From Clonostachys chloroleuca (lineage: Eukaryota; Ascomycota; Sordariomycetes; Hypocreales; Bionectriaceae): a stretch of DNA of 64,000 nucleotides. The notes under the pieces are model-generated. The model ran no database searches. It saw nothing but the letters and a program-made list of their open reading frames with translations, and was not told where the DNA came from. Position 1 is the stretch's first letter. Each line of letters begins with the position of its first letter. Where the stretch lies: the NCBI GenBank assembly GCA_037952775.1, contig JBANAY010000003.1:34534001-34598000 (forward strand), written 5' to 3'. This document shows, in pieces, positions 47,030 through 57,876 of this stretch. The translations under genes and the position numbers were made by a program.

Positions 47030-49026
47030 TTACATACTATATCTGAAATGAATATTTTCATAGTCTGTCATATCCATTTCGGCATTTAGGCGGCCCTGAT
47101 GTTCAGCTTCCTGCTTCGTTAAACCCATCGCCTCAACGGCCTTATCTCTACGCTTATTCTCCCACATGTCTAGAAGGCGTTAGCAATGATGATGATTAGA
47201 AATTACAAACAACGAACTCACAGTAGGCTCTCCAGCAAATCATGATAACAATTTCTAGCCCATACATGGTAGAGCAAACAACAATGGCAGGAATATACAA
47301 AGGAGCATCCTGCGCGCGAAATACTTGAGCGCCAATCGAATTTCCGGCGCAGTATGCAACGAAGAGAACGGTGCTGGTAACAGACTTCTTGGTGCGGCCA
47401 GCGATGTTTGAAGGCACCAAAGTCCAGATTACTACGCCCTTAGCAATATGCACCTCTCAAATTGTAAAAAAAAAAAAAAAGGAGGAAGAGAAAGAAAGAA
47501 AAAAATGTGACTTACGAGGGCCAGCGACATTGCCAAAAATAGTGATTAAGAACATTGCCCATCGAGCCCAGAGGTAGCCCGTTTTTGGGAGCAATGCCAA
47601 AGCCAACATACCGACAAAGGAGGGCACTACCGAAGCCATCATAAACAGGACTACACCATGTTAGTTGTTTCTTTTTTTTTTTTTTTTTTTGGGGGTGGGG
47701 TTATCGATTGGTCTTACAGCGAGTGTTAGGCTTCTTCAAGGTGAAGTAACCGACAATGATAAAAAAAATAATCGAGACCAATTGCTGAGGGATTTTGCCT
47801 TTGACAATGGTATCCAAAGCAGAGAAGCCGAAAGAGACGTATACAAGGTTGCCAAATGAGGTCGTACCACCGTTTGGAATAGAGTTGACGAGTACAAGGA
47901 AGAATAGGAAGTAGGTCTGCGGGTCCTTGATTGCAACCTTGACCTGATCCCACTTCCATTCGGCTCGCTTCTGCGCATCTGTGCCCGTCTGACTATCCAC
48001 GATACGGATAGCCACCATGCGCTTCTCTTCTGGATTGAGCCATCTGACCTCTCTTGGTGTCCCAAAAACGTAATAAGTGATGAAGGAGAGAACGATGGTC
48101 AATGAGCCCAGGAACAAGGAGATACCCCTCCAAGCAGCCAGGCCTCCAGGATGCTTCTGAGCCTCCATTCCTATGCCGTAGTTGATCAAACTAGTGATAA
48201 TATCCATCCCGGAGTTGGAAGAACCCCAGATAACGGATCGCATAGCATGCTCACGCTTTGTGTAGAAGGAAGCTGTAAGGATCAAAAGTGCAGGGTACGT
48301 GGTACATTCTAGCATGGTGTTAGCCTCGCGGTCCCTGAGATGTAATTAACTCTCCTTACCTGCTACGCCTTGTAGAAAACGAAGAACCATTAACTGTGTA
48401 AAGTTTTGAGCAAAGGCTATGCAGAGGACAATCACGCCTATTTCAAGGTTTAGTGCAACTTCATCAAGGCCTTAAAAGCAAAACAACATACCCCAGATAA
48501 ACATCGATATAGCCACAGTAGGGCCTAAGGCGAGTCTCTGCAAGACATAATTGGCCGGTCCCTCAGAAACAAGGAAAGAAATATAGAATATCGTTGTTAA
48601 CCCTGATTTGCTGATCAGTGGCTAATCTCCAAGCAAAGCTCCCCAAGTCACGCACATGAGTATTGCTGGCCCACTAAGCCGGTATCCTCGCGGAGGCCGA
48701 AGGTGGCTTGCGTAGCAATGGATACCTTATCCGCGAATTGGGTCCCAGATGCTACCTATCCCAAGAGGTCAAAACGTTGGTTGCTCACTTGCTGCAAGGG
48801 GATTGATACTTACCCACATGGCAGGGAGCAAAATTCTGTCAACCTTCCACAGCAACTTCCGAAGTTGCTCAGCAGAGAACTCATGTTGCTCAGCCGCGTT
48901 GACAACATCTTCCACATCCAAGTCCGCCTGGCCCTCGGCAACTGAGAGCTCCGTTTTGGTATCTATTTCGTTTTTGTCAGGCGTGGAAACAACCTGGGCA
49001 TCATTGCCGGCTTTCTCGGTAGTCAT
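47030..49026 (-). CDS. MFS transporter, DAL5-type, eight exons
   Basis: Exons 49026-48814, 48755-48656, 48602-48492, 48437-48360, 48308-47718, 47650-47516, 47455-47222 and 47169-47030 encode 533 residues. The N-tail is acidic; then LRKLLWKVDRILLPAMW, GLREDTGLVGQQYSW, SEGPANYVLQRLALGPT, RFLQGVAECTTYPA, WGSSNSGMDI, NSIPNGGTTSFGNL, PSNIAGRTKK and MTDYENIHFRYSM. Two of its introns contain long homopolymers (A run 47466-47480, T run 47672-47690), so those borders are less certain. Compared with the two DAL5-type genes at 28-38 kb it belongs to another subgroup. It is divergent from the aminotransferase at 49438, with which it shares a palindromic promoter. Confidence 0.88.
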
Positions 49027-49204
49027 GGTGGTATGATAGGGTGATCGCTCAGTCCTGCGTCTGTAGATTTTCAATGGTTAAACATAACAAGATGGCGAGA
49101 GCTATCTTCCTATATCAACTTCGAAATGATGCCTACCCCAGGCCTACCCCAAGCCATCTCCGCATCCCCAGATAAAGAGTTTTGTCTAGTGCATCCTGAT
49201 GAAT

Positions 49205-49301
49205 GTCCGGGCGGATCTCATCCGCCCGGACCTCCGGCTCAGTTGGCTGTGGTCTCATGACTCGTCGTGGATGGGTCCTTGGCATCCGCGGATCTCCGGA
49301 G
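49205..49301. promoter_or_regulatory. Long perfect palindrome and further CCG/CGG palindromes in a bidirectional promoter
   Basis: Between the divergent transporter and aminotransferase genes, 49205-49216 (GTCCGGGCGGAT) and 49220-49231 (ATCCGCCCGGAC) are perfect 12-bp inverted arms around CTC. The centre, 49212-49224, is CGG-N7-CCG. Two further perfect palindromes follow: ATCCGCGGAT at 49284-49293 and CTCCGGAG at 49294-49301. This is an exceptionally dense cluster of zinc-cluster-type half-sites. Confidence 0.7.
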
Positions 49302-49437
49302 TTGGCCGCAACCAGGGCACGAAGATAAAGGTGCCCGGGGGAGGAGGACTTCAACGCGTTATTGAACAGTTGAATCATCCACTCTAAGCCTAATCGGCGC
49401 TGCCTTATTATCAACCCTTGAAGGAATTGCCGCAAAC

Positions 49438-51257
49438 ATGACCAGCATCGCCACCAATGTACCATCCGCTCTCGACCTCTCGCATCACATCAATACGCGC
49501 TCGAGGAGCAGGCACCCAAGCCCTCTGAAGGATATTCTGCAGTTCATGGCGTATGAAGGCATGATCAGCTTATCTGGAGGTTTGTTGAGCCCCTTCGGCA
49601 ATGGAACTTCAATGTACACTTGACACCTAATCAGGCTAATAAATGTTGAAGGCTTGCCACATCCATCACTATTCCCCATCCGCCAATTGTCATTCACTGC
49701 GCTCAACTCTTCGGGAAAATCCGGTGAGTTGATAGAGATCGAGTTGTCCGACAAAAAGGAGGATCAGGACCCTCTGGCAAAATTTCTCCAATATGGTTAG
49801 CTGTCTCCTACTGATTTTTTTTTGGGCCAGAATTAACATATACCAAGGCAACTGCAAGGGAAATGATACCCTGCGAAATTGGTGTTTAGACTTCACTGCC
49901 AATATTCTCCGGCCGGCATACAATGATTTCGAGGTTCTTCTGCATCCTGGGAACACCAATGCTTGGAGTAAGGTCGTAGCGCTTCTATGCGAAGAAGGGG
50001 AGCATATTCTTTGCGAAGCTGTTACGTATCCTTCGGCTCAAGCTTTATGGATCCCGGAAGGATACTTCGCTGCTCCAGTGGCTATGGATGGGCAAGGAAT
50101 AAGAGATGATGCGCTCGAGGACGTTCTATCCACTTGGGAAGAGACTCATCCGGGCAAACGCAGGCCCCATGTGCTTTATCTCGTCAGCGTTGGCTCCAAT
50201 CCCTCGGGTGTGACAATGGGCGCGGAGCGACGGAAGAAAATTTATGACTTAGCCGTCAAATATGGCAAGTATCTCCGAGCTCTAGGTTGGTATTTTGAAG
50301 CTTACCAAGTCAGACTTTATCATTGTCGAAGACGACCCCTATTTCTTCATCCAGTTCCCCGACTACGAAATTAATGCCAAGACCGTGGCCGCTATGGTAT
50401 CTAATGAAGAGTTTGTTACATCACTGGCACCTTCATTCCTTCACTTTGACTTCCAAGGACGAGTTATCCGGCTGGATTCGTTCAGCAAGACTCTTGCCCC
50501 AGGCATGCGACTAGGCTACTTTGTCGCCAATCCAATCTTTATCGAACGCCTTTTGCGGGCTACCGAAGTTGAAACCCAAGATCCGTCTGGCCCGTCTCAG
50601 GCCATCGTTCTTTCGCTTCTTGAAAAATGGACTATGGGGGGATACTTAGAATGGCTGCAAAATCTTCGACTGCAATACATGCGACGGCGAGACTGTATGA
50701 TCGACGCATTTTCGCAGCACTTCCAGCTTGTTCCAGCTGCTAAAAGCGGCATTCCTGATGCATTTGGTATCGTGGCATTCCTACTTCATAGTGACGGCCA
50801 AGGCACGACCCCGATATTTAGTTTCGTCCCTCCCAGTGGGGGGATGTTTATTTGGGTTAATTTCTACCTTTCAAAGAACCCACGATTCAAGCAATTACAA
50901 GCTGATTCATCGATTGCTGACCCGGAGGACAAATTTTCCGGCGAACTCTGGAGACAGTGGATTGATGCTAAGGTATGAAAATGAATCAAATGGGGGAATA
51001 AGTTCTAACTGACATTCTCAGGTTCTCCTTGTGCCCGGCTGGTATTATCACCCTTGGCAGGGTGAGGACAAGAAGTCCACTAAAGCCAGAGCAGCGACTC
51101 CCGAAACATCGAATTTTCGGTTCTCTTATTCAATGCCAAGCGTTAGTTTTTCATCTGTCTCCGCATTAAGCATAAGCTAACCCTGGAGTAGGAAGAGGAA
51201 ATACAACAGGGAGTCGAGCGATTTGCTTCGGTGGTCAAACACTCATGGGAGCTGTGA
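49438..51257 (+). CDS. PLP-dependent aminotransferase, aromatic (Aro8-like) type
   Basis: Exons 49438-49579, 49652-49795, 49848-50264, 50314-50972, 51022-51141 and 51192-51257 encode 515 residues. Sites in order: SLSGGLPHPSLFP, HPGNTNAWSK (phosphate loop region), VSVGSNPSGVTMG (PLP Asn), VKYDFIIVEDDPYFFIQFP (Asp/Tyr), RLDSFSKTLAPGMRLGYF (Schiff-base Lys, Arg), and RFSYSMPS near the end (substrate carboxylate Arg). This fits fungal aromatic aminotransferases interconverting Trp, Phe or Tyr with their oxo acids. The third intron (50265-50313) uses a GC-AG border, and only that choice restores the conserved KYDFIIVEDDP. Next to tryptophan synthase, indole-pyruvate formation is an attractive hypothesis. 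Confidence 0.92.
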
Positions 51258-51733
51258 TGTAAATCAATTTTGTCATTGAAGTAGAAAATATTAGACCTTG
51301 ATACCTTGATGATTTCTTGATCCATTTCTTCCTAGGATGCTTCGTATGTCTCTTATGAGAGAGGGCTGCGTAGACCCAGATTCTTCACACTAAGCTCCCA
51401 CTTTCTCATAAGATTAATGTGGTGCCCACGCAACGATTAAAAACACGTACCCTGTATATGCCCTGATCTCAAAACTGCAATTATTTTAGCTAGCAGAAGA
51501 GAGACTCGTGCGTTTGTTAAGCTGCTGAGCTCCATGGTGGAGAGACATCATGTCCACTCTTAGGTTGCCTCGCTCTTAGGCGCAGGTCGTTCAGAATAAA
51601 TCTATAATCGACCACACTTTTAACAAAGTTACGACCTCTTCTAGAGGGACTACAAGCTACCCATTATAAAAGCATTATACCAGATCATAACAGGGACATC
51701 CAAGGTATTTCAATTTGCAGAGAACTGATGCAA
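51258..51733. other. Intergenic region between convergent genes
   Basis: Lies between the 3' ends of the aminotransferase and amidohydrolase genes. Nothing was recognised. Confidence 0.4.
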
Positions 51734-53130
51734 CTATCTCTGGATAGGAATGTCCTCTTGGAGGCCAGCACCTTGCCTAAGCAGCTTTACCGTTAGAGCA
51801 CCAGCTTCTGCATTGTCGCCAATGGGCTCAATTGGAGTGAGCTTGTGTTCTCGACCGGAAGCCATGACAAATTTCGGTGCGAAAAATGCATTCAGATCCT
51901 CCAACGGGTTTCCAGCGAAGGCGACGAGATCAGCCGCAAGTCCAGGTTCCAGCTTGCCAGTCTCGCCTGCCAAGCCACAGACTTCAGCTGCCACATCGGT
52001 CGCCGCCGCAATCAACTCCCGATTTGTATACCCTGCGTCTGCCATCACGGTAAGACCGTCGGCATAGCGTTCAAAACGACAAAGACCAATGCCTGAATCG
52101 GTACCCATGAAGATCTTGATATTGGCCTTTCGTAGGGATACCCAGTTGTCTACTACAACAGCCCGCTTATCCCATGGGCAAAAGTAATGCTTCTCGATGC
52201 AAGCGCTATTCATCTTTGTATGGCCTATTAGTATGCTGAAGGAGCAGTGGATACATATGGACTCATCTTACCGTTGGGCACACAGCTATGTTGTTGTCTA
52301 AAGCTTCCGGGCGACATCGGCATCGAAAACAGCCCGGCCCTCGCGGTTGATCCAGGCACAATGTTCCACCGTGTCGAACTTGGCATTTGCCACGCGTTCG
52401 ATGCCTTCAATACCCATAGCATGGGCAGTGACTGGAAGATTGAATTTTCTGGCTTCATCCTTGATGGCATTCATCTCCTCTTGTGTGAAACGTGCCTGGG
52501 ATGGGTGTGAGCCGGCTGTCATGAACCCCCCGGTAGACATGACCTTGATGAGATCAGCCCCCTCGGCTGCTCTCTTCCTGACCTCTTCTCGAACACCTTC
52601 AACGCCCTCGCAAACTCCACCCATGGCGTGGCAATGCCCTCCGGCCACTGTCAAGGGGGCATTGGCGCACTGCAGGCGTGGTCCAGGGACCTCGCCGGCT
52701 TTAATTTTATCGCGGAGGTGGACGGCCGTGATACCACGTGAACCTAGGTCGCGTGCTGTTGTTACACCGGCATCTAAAAGTCGCAGCGCATTGGTTTGCA
52801 TAAGGGGAAGTAGCTCGTCGTCCGTTAGAGTGATAGCGGTGGAGGTGTTAATCTTTGAAGGGTCCATCTGCAAATGTACCTATATTGCTTGTTAATCTTT
52901 TAGGTTTCTGCAATGACTAAAATTGGACTCACATGGCAGTCGAAGAGCCCCGGCATCAACGTCACGTCACCAAGGTCCCTAACGGCAACGTCTCGGGGGA
53001 GAGAAGGCTGTATCGTTCTCCATGGTCCAACGTTGTCGATTTTGCGATCGCGAACAACCACCACACCGTCGTTTATCAGCTCATCGCTGCTGCTGCAGAG
53101 TAACCGCAGTGCTCTGAACGCAATAGCCAT
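51734..53130 (-). CDS. Metal-dependent amidohydrolase (imidazolonepropionase / Xaa-Pro dipeptidase-like), one-base frameshift
   Basis: Exons 53130-52933, 52879-52272 and 52213-51734, about 428 residues after correction. The metal site HxH ([11 protein letters not shown]) forms across splice 1. Then come [20 protein letters not shown] (carbamylated-Lys position), VTAHAMG, VEHCAW and GTDSG (catalytic Asp), so all ligands are present. Near 52307-52311 the frame slips: DADVARK should continue as [12 protein letters not shown], needing one more G in CCCGG. Exon 2 is 608 nt where 609 would keep phase. The family hydrolyses cyclic or linear amide bonds; substrates vary widely. It is divergent from the aldolase at 53536 and shares a CGG-N7-CCG promoter. 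Confidence 0.85.
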
Positions 53131-53261
53131 GGTAGGCAGAATAACTTGCCAGTGTATCTGAGCGTGTCTTTGGGAACTTTGATATTGATTGAGCCGGAGG
53201 TTAAATGCGTCCAGTTGCTAGTAAGTAAGCCATTTGTGAAGATGCTTCCGCCTTTGGTCAG

Positions 53262-53308
53262 CCGGATGAGATCCGGAAGCGAAGTGAAGATACCCCGGAA
53301 GAGATCCG
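53262..53308. promoter_or_regulatory. Two CGG-N7-CCG sites between amidohydrolase and aldolase
   Basis: Site 1, 53263-53275, lies in the inverted repeat CCGGAT-gag-ATCCGG (53262-53276). Its 13 bases are the exact reverse complement of the core of the 49.2-kb palindrome. Site 2, 53296-53308, is CGG-AAGAGAT-CCG followed by CGG. Both are within about 180 bp of the amidohydrolase ATG and about 230-275 bp upstream of the aldolase ATG. Confidence 0.65.
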
Positions 53309-53535
53309 CGGAAGCAGGCATAAGGTTTGCTGTGCCCCACCAGGTCCTAGAAGGTTTTGCTGGGCATGGAGAAAAAACAGAGAGCTCTCATCGAATTAAA
53401 CTCTTAAAACATAAACGCTGGGGGCTTCTGACGCGAGAATTCTTTCACATCAACTGTTCATTGGAGTAGATTGGTTATTATTCTCACCACCTTTTGTTGT
53501 AGACACGTCGCCCACTTCTGCACCGCGCATCGACC

Positions 53536-54520
53536 ATGGCCAAATCCCCGGTGGTAGACAGGACTGGTAAAACGCGACTGCGTGAATCGCTTGAGCGGGC
53601 AAAAAGGGGCCAAGGCCCCAGCATTGGGCAATGGCTTGAATTTCCCGGCTACTCACTTGCCAAGACGGTGGCACCATTGGGGGAAGATGTGAGTGCCCCC
53701 CTCGTTAACCCATTTATTGTCTCTTGCTGATACCAATGAATGTCCATACATAGTGGGTTCTGATCGACACCGAACATGGAAACATCACAGACAACGAGAT
53801 GGCTCTTCAGGTCGCAGCTGTTGCGTCGTCTGGAGCCTCACCTATTGTACGTACAGTAGGATCAGAGCCCTGGATGATAAAACGAGTGCTTGACTGTGGG
53901 GCTCATGCCATCATGGTGCCAATGTGTGAGACCAAGGTATGGGGCTTCACCCCCCCCCCCCCCCCCCCTTCTCCCCCCAGCATGTGTTGGTTGTCCCGGC
54001 TCGACTAAGACGTATATCAGGAGCAAGCCGAATCGATTGTACAGTGCTGCAAGTACCTGTCCCCCCGCTGGCCTCAAGGAAACCGACCCGCCGGAGCCAT
54101 GTTTGCCCCCCTGCCTTCTCCCAGAACGACCGAGAATACCTTTTGACTGCGAATGAAAACGTCATGGTATGCGTCCAGATTGAGAGCCGGAAAGGTGTGG
54201 AGAACGTGGAGCGGATTGCTGCGGTGGAGGGCATCGACATGATTTTTGTCGGGCCCAACGACCTTGCGGCATCAATGGGACATGTAGCCTTTGACCACGA
54301 ATCTATCCCGGAGGTGCAGGAAGCCATTGCACATGTACTCAAGGTCGGTTTAGCAGCAGATAAGTTTGTTGGTCATTTTGCAGTCAATGCCGAGGCAGCG
54401 GCCAAGAGGATTCACCAAGGCTTCCATTTCGTAAACTGCGGTGCAGATATTGTAGCTCTTACAGCGTGGATGACTGGCGAGATGGGCAAGCTCAAGCATT
54501 TGGTTGGCATTGATTCCTGA
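53536..54520 (+). CDS. HpcH/HpaI-family class II aldolase / citrate-lyase-like, one-base frameshift
   Basis: Exons 53536-53688, 53754-53936 and 54021-54520, about 278 residues after correction. The family marks are GQWLEFPGYSLAKTVAP, VLIDTEHGNI (catalytic His), a VRTVGSEPWMIKRVLDCGA segment (Arg, substrate binding), GAMFAP, VCVQIESRKGVENVE (metal Glu) and MIFVGPNDLAASMG (metal Asp). The frame slips at a six-C run (54106-54111) between GAMFAP and FSQNDREYLLTA; seven Cs would restore it. Intron 2 contains a 19-nt C run (53950-53968). These aldolases cleave or form 4-hydroxy-2-oxo acids with pyruvate. Substrate unknown; an oxo acid from the neighbouring aminotransferase is possible. Confidence 0.87.
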
Positions 54521-54802
54521 AACCTCAATCATAAAGATCCATAGAGAAAATCATTCGACTAGACGAGACTATATTTACTTGGCCGTATTTCAAAAGGGCT
54601 CCTTTCCATTCCTATACAACAGTCGCAGATAGACATTGCCTATGACCTGAGGAGGGCGTCATTTGATGCGGGGCAATAAGCTGCTCGAAATCACGTGCGT
54701 CGAGGCTCCGTCTCCACTCGTTGCCCATTTGTTGGGCCCGCAGAATGCGGGAGGCGGATAGGATCTCCTCCGGTCAACGTGACTACAACGGACCAGGTCA
54801 GC

Positions 54803-56988
54803 ATGTCTGCCTCCGTACTACCAACCCCCAATAGTGGCACTCGGATCTGGAGAGCATGCGAAAATTGCCGAAAGAAAAAGGTGGGTTCTTCTCCCGTTAC
54901 CCGGTGCGGTCGGGCCCTCACCATGCTGATACTCAAATATCTACGTGCAGACAAAGTGTAACGGTGTCACGCCCTGCAGTTTTTGCAGGGACCGTGGGCT
55001 GGAGTGCACTTACCCAAGCGCCAATGACAACGCGTCCCGGAGTCGACAGTACGATACTCTACTAGCCAACAACCTAGGAGCTTTCGCCTTGCTAATCTAA
55101 CACTTCAGGGATGCAATCAACCTGGGCATTCAGTACGACCGGCTCGACACTATATGCGAGCGCATGGAGCAGATGATGGCGCGGCTCACAACGGCCGTCG
55201 CTGTAGTCGAAGAGACGCCCAGTGTTGCCATACAGAGGCCCACATCGAGCAGATCCCAGGTCCCAGGCCTCCCTGATGAGCATTGGAGCCCTGCGGAGAG
55301 TGAACAACTGCCACTTGTTCCAGCTAGCTTGGAGGACGAGTTACAAAACAAGAATCTCGCAAAGGTTTCCAACCTTCTGCAAGATGCAAGAAAGATTCAT
55401 AGGTCCATGTTCCCCCTTCCAGGTCATTATCACAACATCAACTAAGATCTAACAGATTCGTTGGTGCCGCAAGCAACGCACTGTCTGTAAATCTCATCCA
55501 AGCCTCTGCAGCACATGGGGCAGCGGGAGATCGTGACCACGGTTTATCCAATCTGTTATCGGCGGCGTTGTACGGGGCAAGCGAAAACGAACCCGGTCCC
55601 CGTGTTGCGTTAAAGGATTGCAAACCCCCTCCGCGCTATATGAGCGATCTTCTTGTTAACCTTTTCTTGACGAGACTCAACCCAATGTTTCCAATCCTTG
55701 ATGCACGAGATTTCACTCTGCAGTATATGGAATATTTAGGTCTCAATGTGACGGACCAAGGGCCAAGTCCGTTCAGATCGGTTCTCTACGCTGTTTACGC
55801 ATGCGCTGCCAACATGCTGTCTGTTGCTCGTGGGACGCACGTGAGTCATGATGGGAAGGAGTACTTCGAGCTCGCACTGTTTAATCATTACCAGAATTTG
55901 AGGCATTGTGGGGTAGAGGAAGTCCAGTGTTTGGCCATCCTATCCACATGTGCTGCTAGTTGGAATAATCTCAGCGAGAGCTGGAAGCTTGCTGGCCAGG
56001 CTGTTCGGGCGGCCCAAGACCTGGGCCTGCATATTAACTTCGAAGGGTGTGAGAACGACCAATCACGATCGCGACTTTGGTGGTGTGTTTTCACTCTGAA
56101 TAGCTGTTTATCTAGTTGTCTCGGCCGGCCGGCCGGGATTGTCGAGACAGATTACAATTGCAGGGTTCCTGATGTTGTTGAAGAAAGCCCCCTCTCTGCT
56201 ACAACAGGCACCCAATCGCCCGGGCAATCGATAGCAAGCGAGGATGTATCGATAACAGGCTTCTACAGCTTGGCCCAGGCCTGTCGTATCCTCAACGCTA
56301 TCAATTATTACACGCAGGACCTGATGTGCGGCGTTTCATGCGCCGAGCTTGAGCATCGTTGCGTTAGAGAAGACCAGGCTACGGTATTGGAAATGCGGCT
56401 CTCCGAATGGGTCCAGGAAAAGCTCCCGTCGTCGATAAAATACGCAGCGAATGAGCCGGAAAGGTATGGCGGCATGAATTTAGCCATTTGCACGATCGCA
56501 TTCATGCTTCACGCCATTGCCGTTATTAACCTCAATCTGTGAGTGTGCTCAAATTTGCAACTGGCAGGGAGTCTGAGTTTAATCGTATAGTAGCCCGCTT
56601 ATAGAAGAATGGGTTGTCGATAGCAGCATGCTCGAAATGCATGAAGTCGGTGGAGGAGGCAGTGTGTCCAAGGTCATTACCGCGGCCAGGGGGGTCATCA
56701 AGGGATCAGAGCTGATCGGCTCGAACATCCCACCATCTCATTACCTTTCGCTCTGCGTACACCTATTGTATATATCAGGTTTCATTCTGTAAGTCCAACC
56801 TCTCACGAGGCAGAAATTCGCTAACCGTGAGCAGCCTTAAAGCATTTCAGGTGTCGCGGAGCCCGAAGGCTGTTGAAGATATCCAAAAGTGTGTAATGCG
56901 GTTAGCTCAGCTAGATGAAGTCTATCCAGGTGCTCTGCAGCGTAGCCAGTCACTGCAACAGCTTCTCCATAGTGAAACTGTTGCTTAA
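54803..56988 (+). CDS. Zn2Cys6 transcription factor
   Basis: Exons 54803-54880, 54951-55048, 55109-55402, 55456-56538, 56591-56788 and 56835-56988 encode 634 residues. The zinc cluster is split by the first intron: CENCRKKK in exon 1, TKCNGVTPCSFCRDRGLEC in exon 2. A heptad-like segment (LDTICERMEQMMARLTTAV) follows, suiting dimerisation. The large domain includes LFLTRLNPMFPILDARDF, DLGLHINFEG and RLWWCVFTLNSCLSSCLGRP, classic fungal_trans motifs. It lies directly downstream of the aldolase, in the same block as three promoter regions bearing inverted CGG-N7-CCG sites, and is the best local candidate to bind them. Confidence 0.93.
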
Positions 56989-57876
56989 TACTCCATAGAA
57001 AATACACCCAAATGGATATCACAAGCTTCACGTTTCAGATATGGTATCCTTCATTTTAAGTATTGATTACAAAAATATTCCCCGGGTTGAATAGATACAG
57101 CAGTAGAAGGAAGGGCCCTACGGTGGTAGCACTTACAGGATGAGTGTTAATCCCAGCGTCAATGTCTGAACAAAACAGACGAGCCACAGTTGGCGATAGC
57201 ATAATCCAACTGACTATTATCTAGCAAGGATATATACAGGATCCCTGAACTTAAGCAATCAATTCATCTACCAACAGCCTTCAGTCAACTAATGACGACT
57301 GCTCACGCTACTAGCCCGGGCCCACACGCACCGACTGACTTGGCAAAGATAAGCATCGTCTTATGTCACAATGCTGACTTGGGTATATGCCTTTCTACGC
57401 GGTGGGCCGTGATCGTTTTTCGGGCATCACATATATCGATCTAAGCACCCCAAGTATCCTATCCGGTGTCTATCTAGACTACGGCTATGATTGGCTCGAC
57501 CGCCTAAGGGCCGCCTAAGACCGCCTAATAGTACAGCTATATATCACAGCTTTCGACTTACATTAGCCAATGCTCAGCATTCCACAGAGCAGATATACAT
57601 CATAGAGCTACATTATCTGCCGCACTACTTCTCCCTCTCGACAGGATGGGCCTTCCGTTTCCCAAGATAGCTAGGCTGACGAAACTCCTTCTGGACCTCC
57701 ACGTTGGTTCATCCACGCTAACCAAATTCTGATATTTCCTTTGATGGAGACACGGAGTTTAATGGGTACCACGCCACAGCAATAGAACAAGATAAAAGAC
57801 AGCAACGCCAATTTTCGTCCTCGAAATTTCCATCACTCTAAGCCTATATCCTCCATTACTACTCATTCAATTTACG
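56989..57876. promoter_or_regulatory. Upstream region of the efflux pump with CCGCCTAA triplet
   Basis: Non-coding, 888 bp. CCGCCTAA occurs three times in close tandem at 57500, 57511 and 57521 (spacing 11 and 10 bp, one helical turn). This is about 350 bp upstream of the pump ATG. Regular helical spacing suggests protein binding, but there is no proof. Confidence 0.45.

Noticed and set aside
47466..47690. Homopolymer runs as possible retroposon tails
   Set aside because: Both lie inside introns of the MFS gene with no target duplication, so slippage is more likely.
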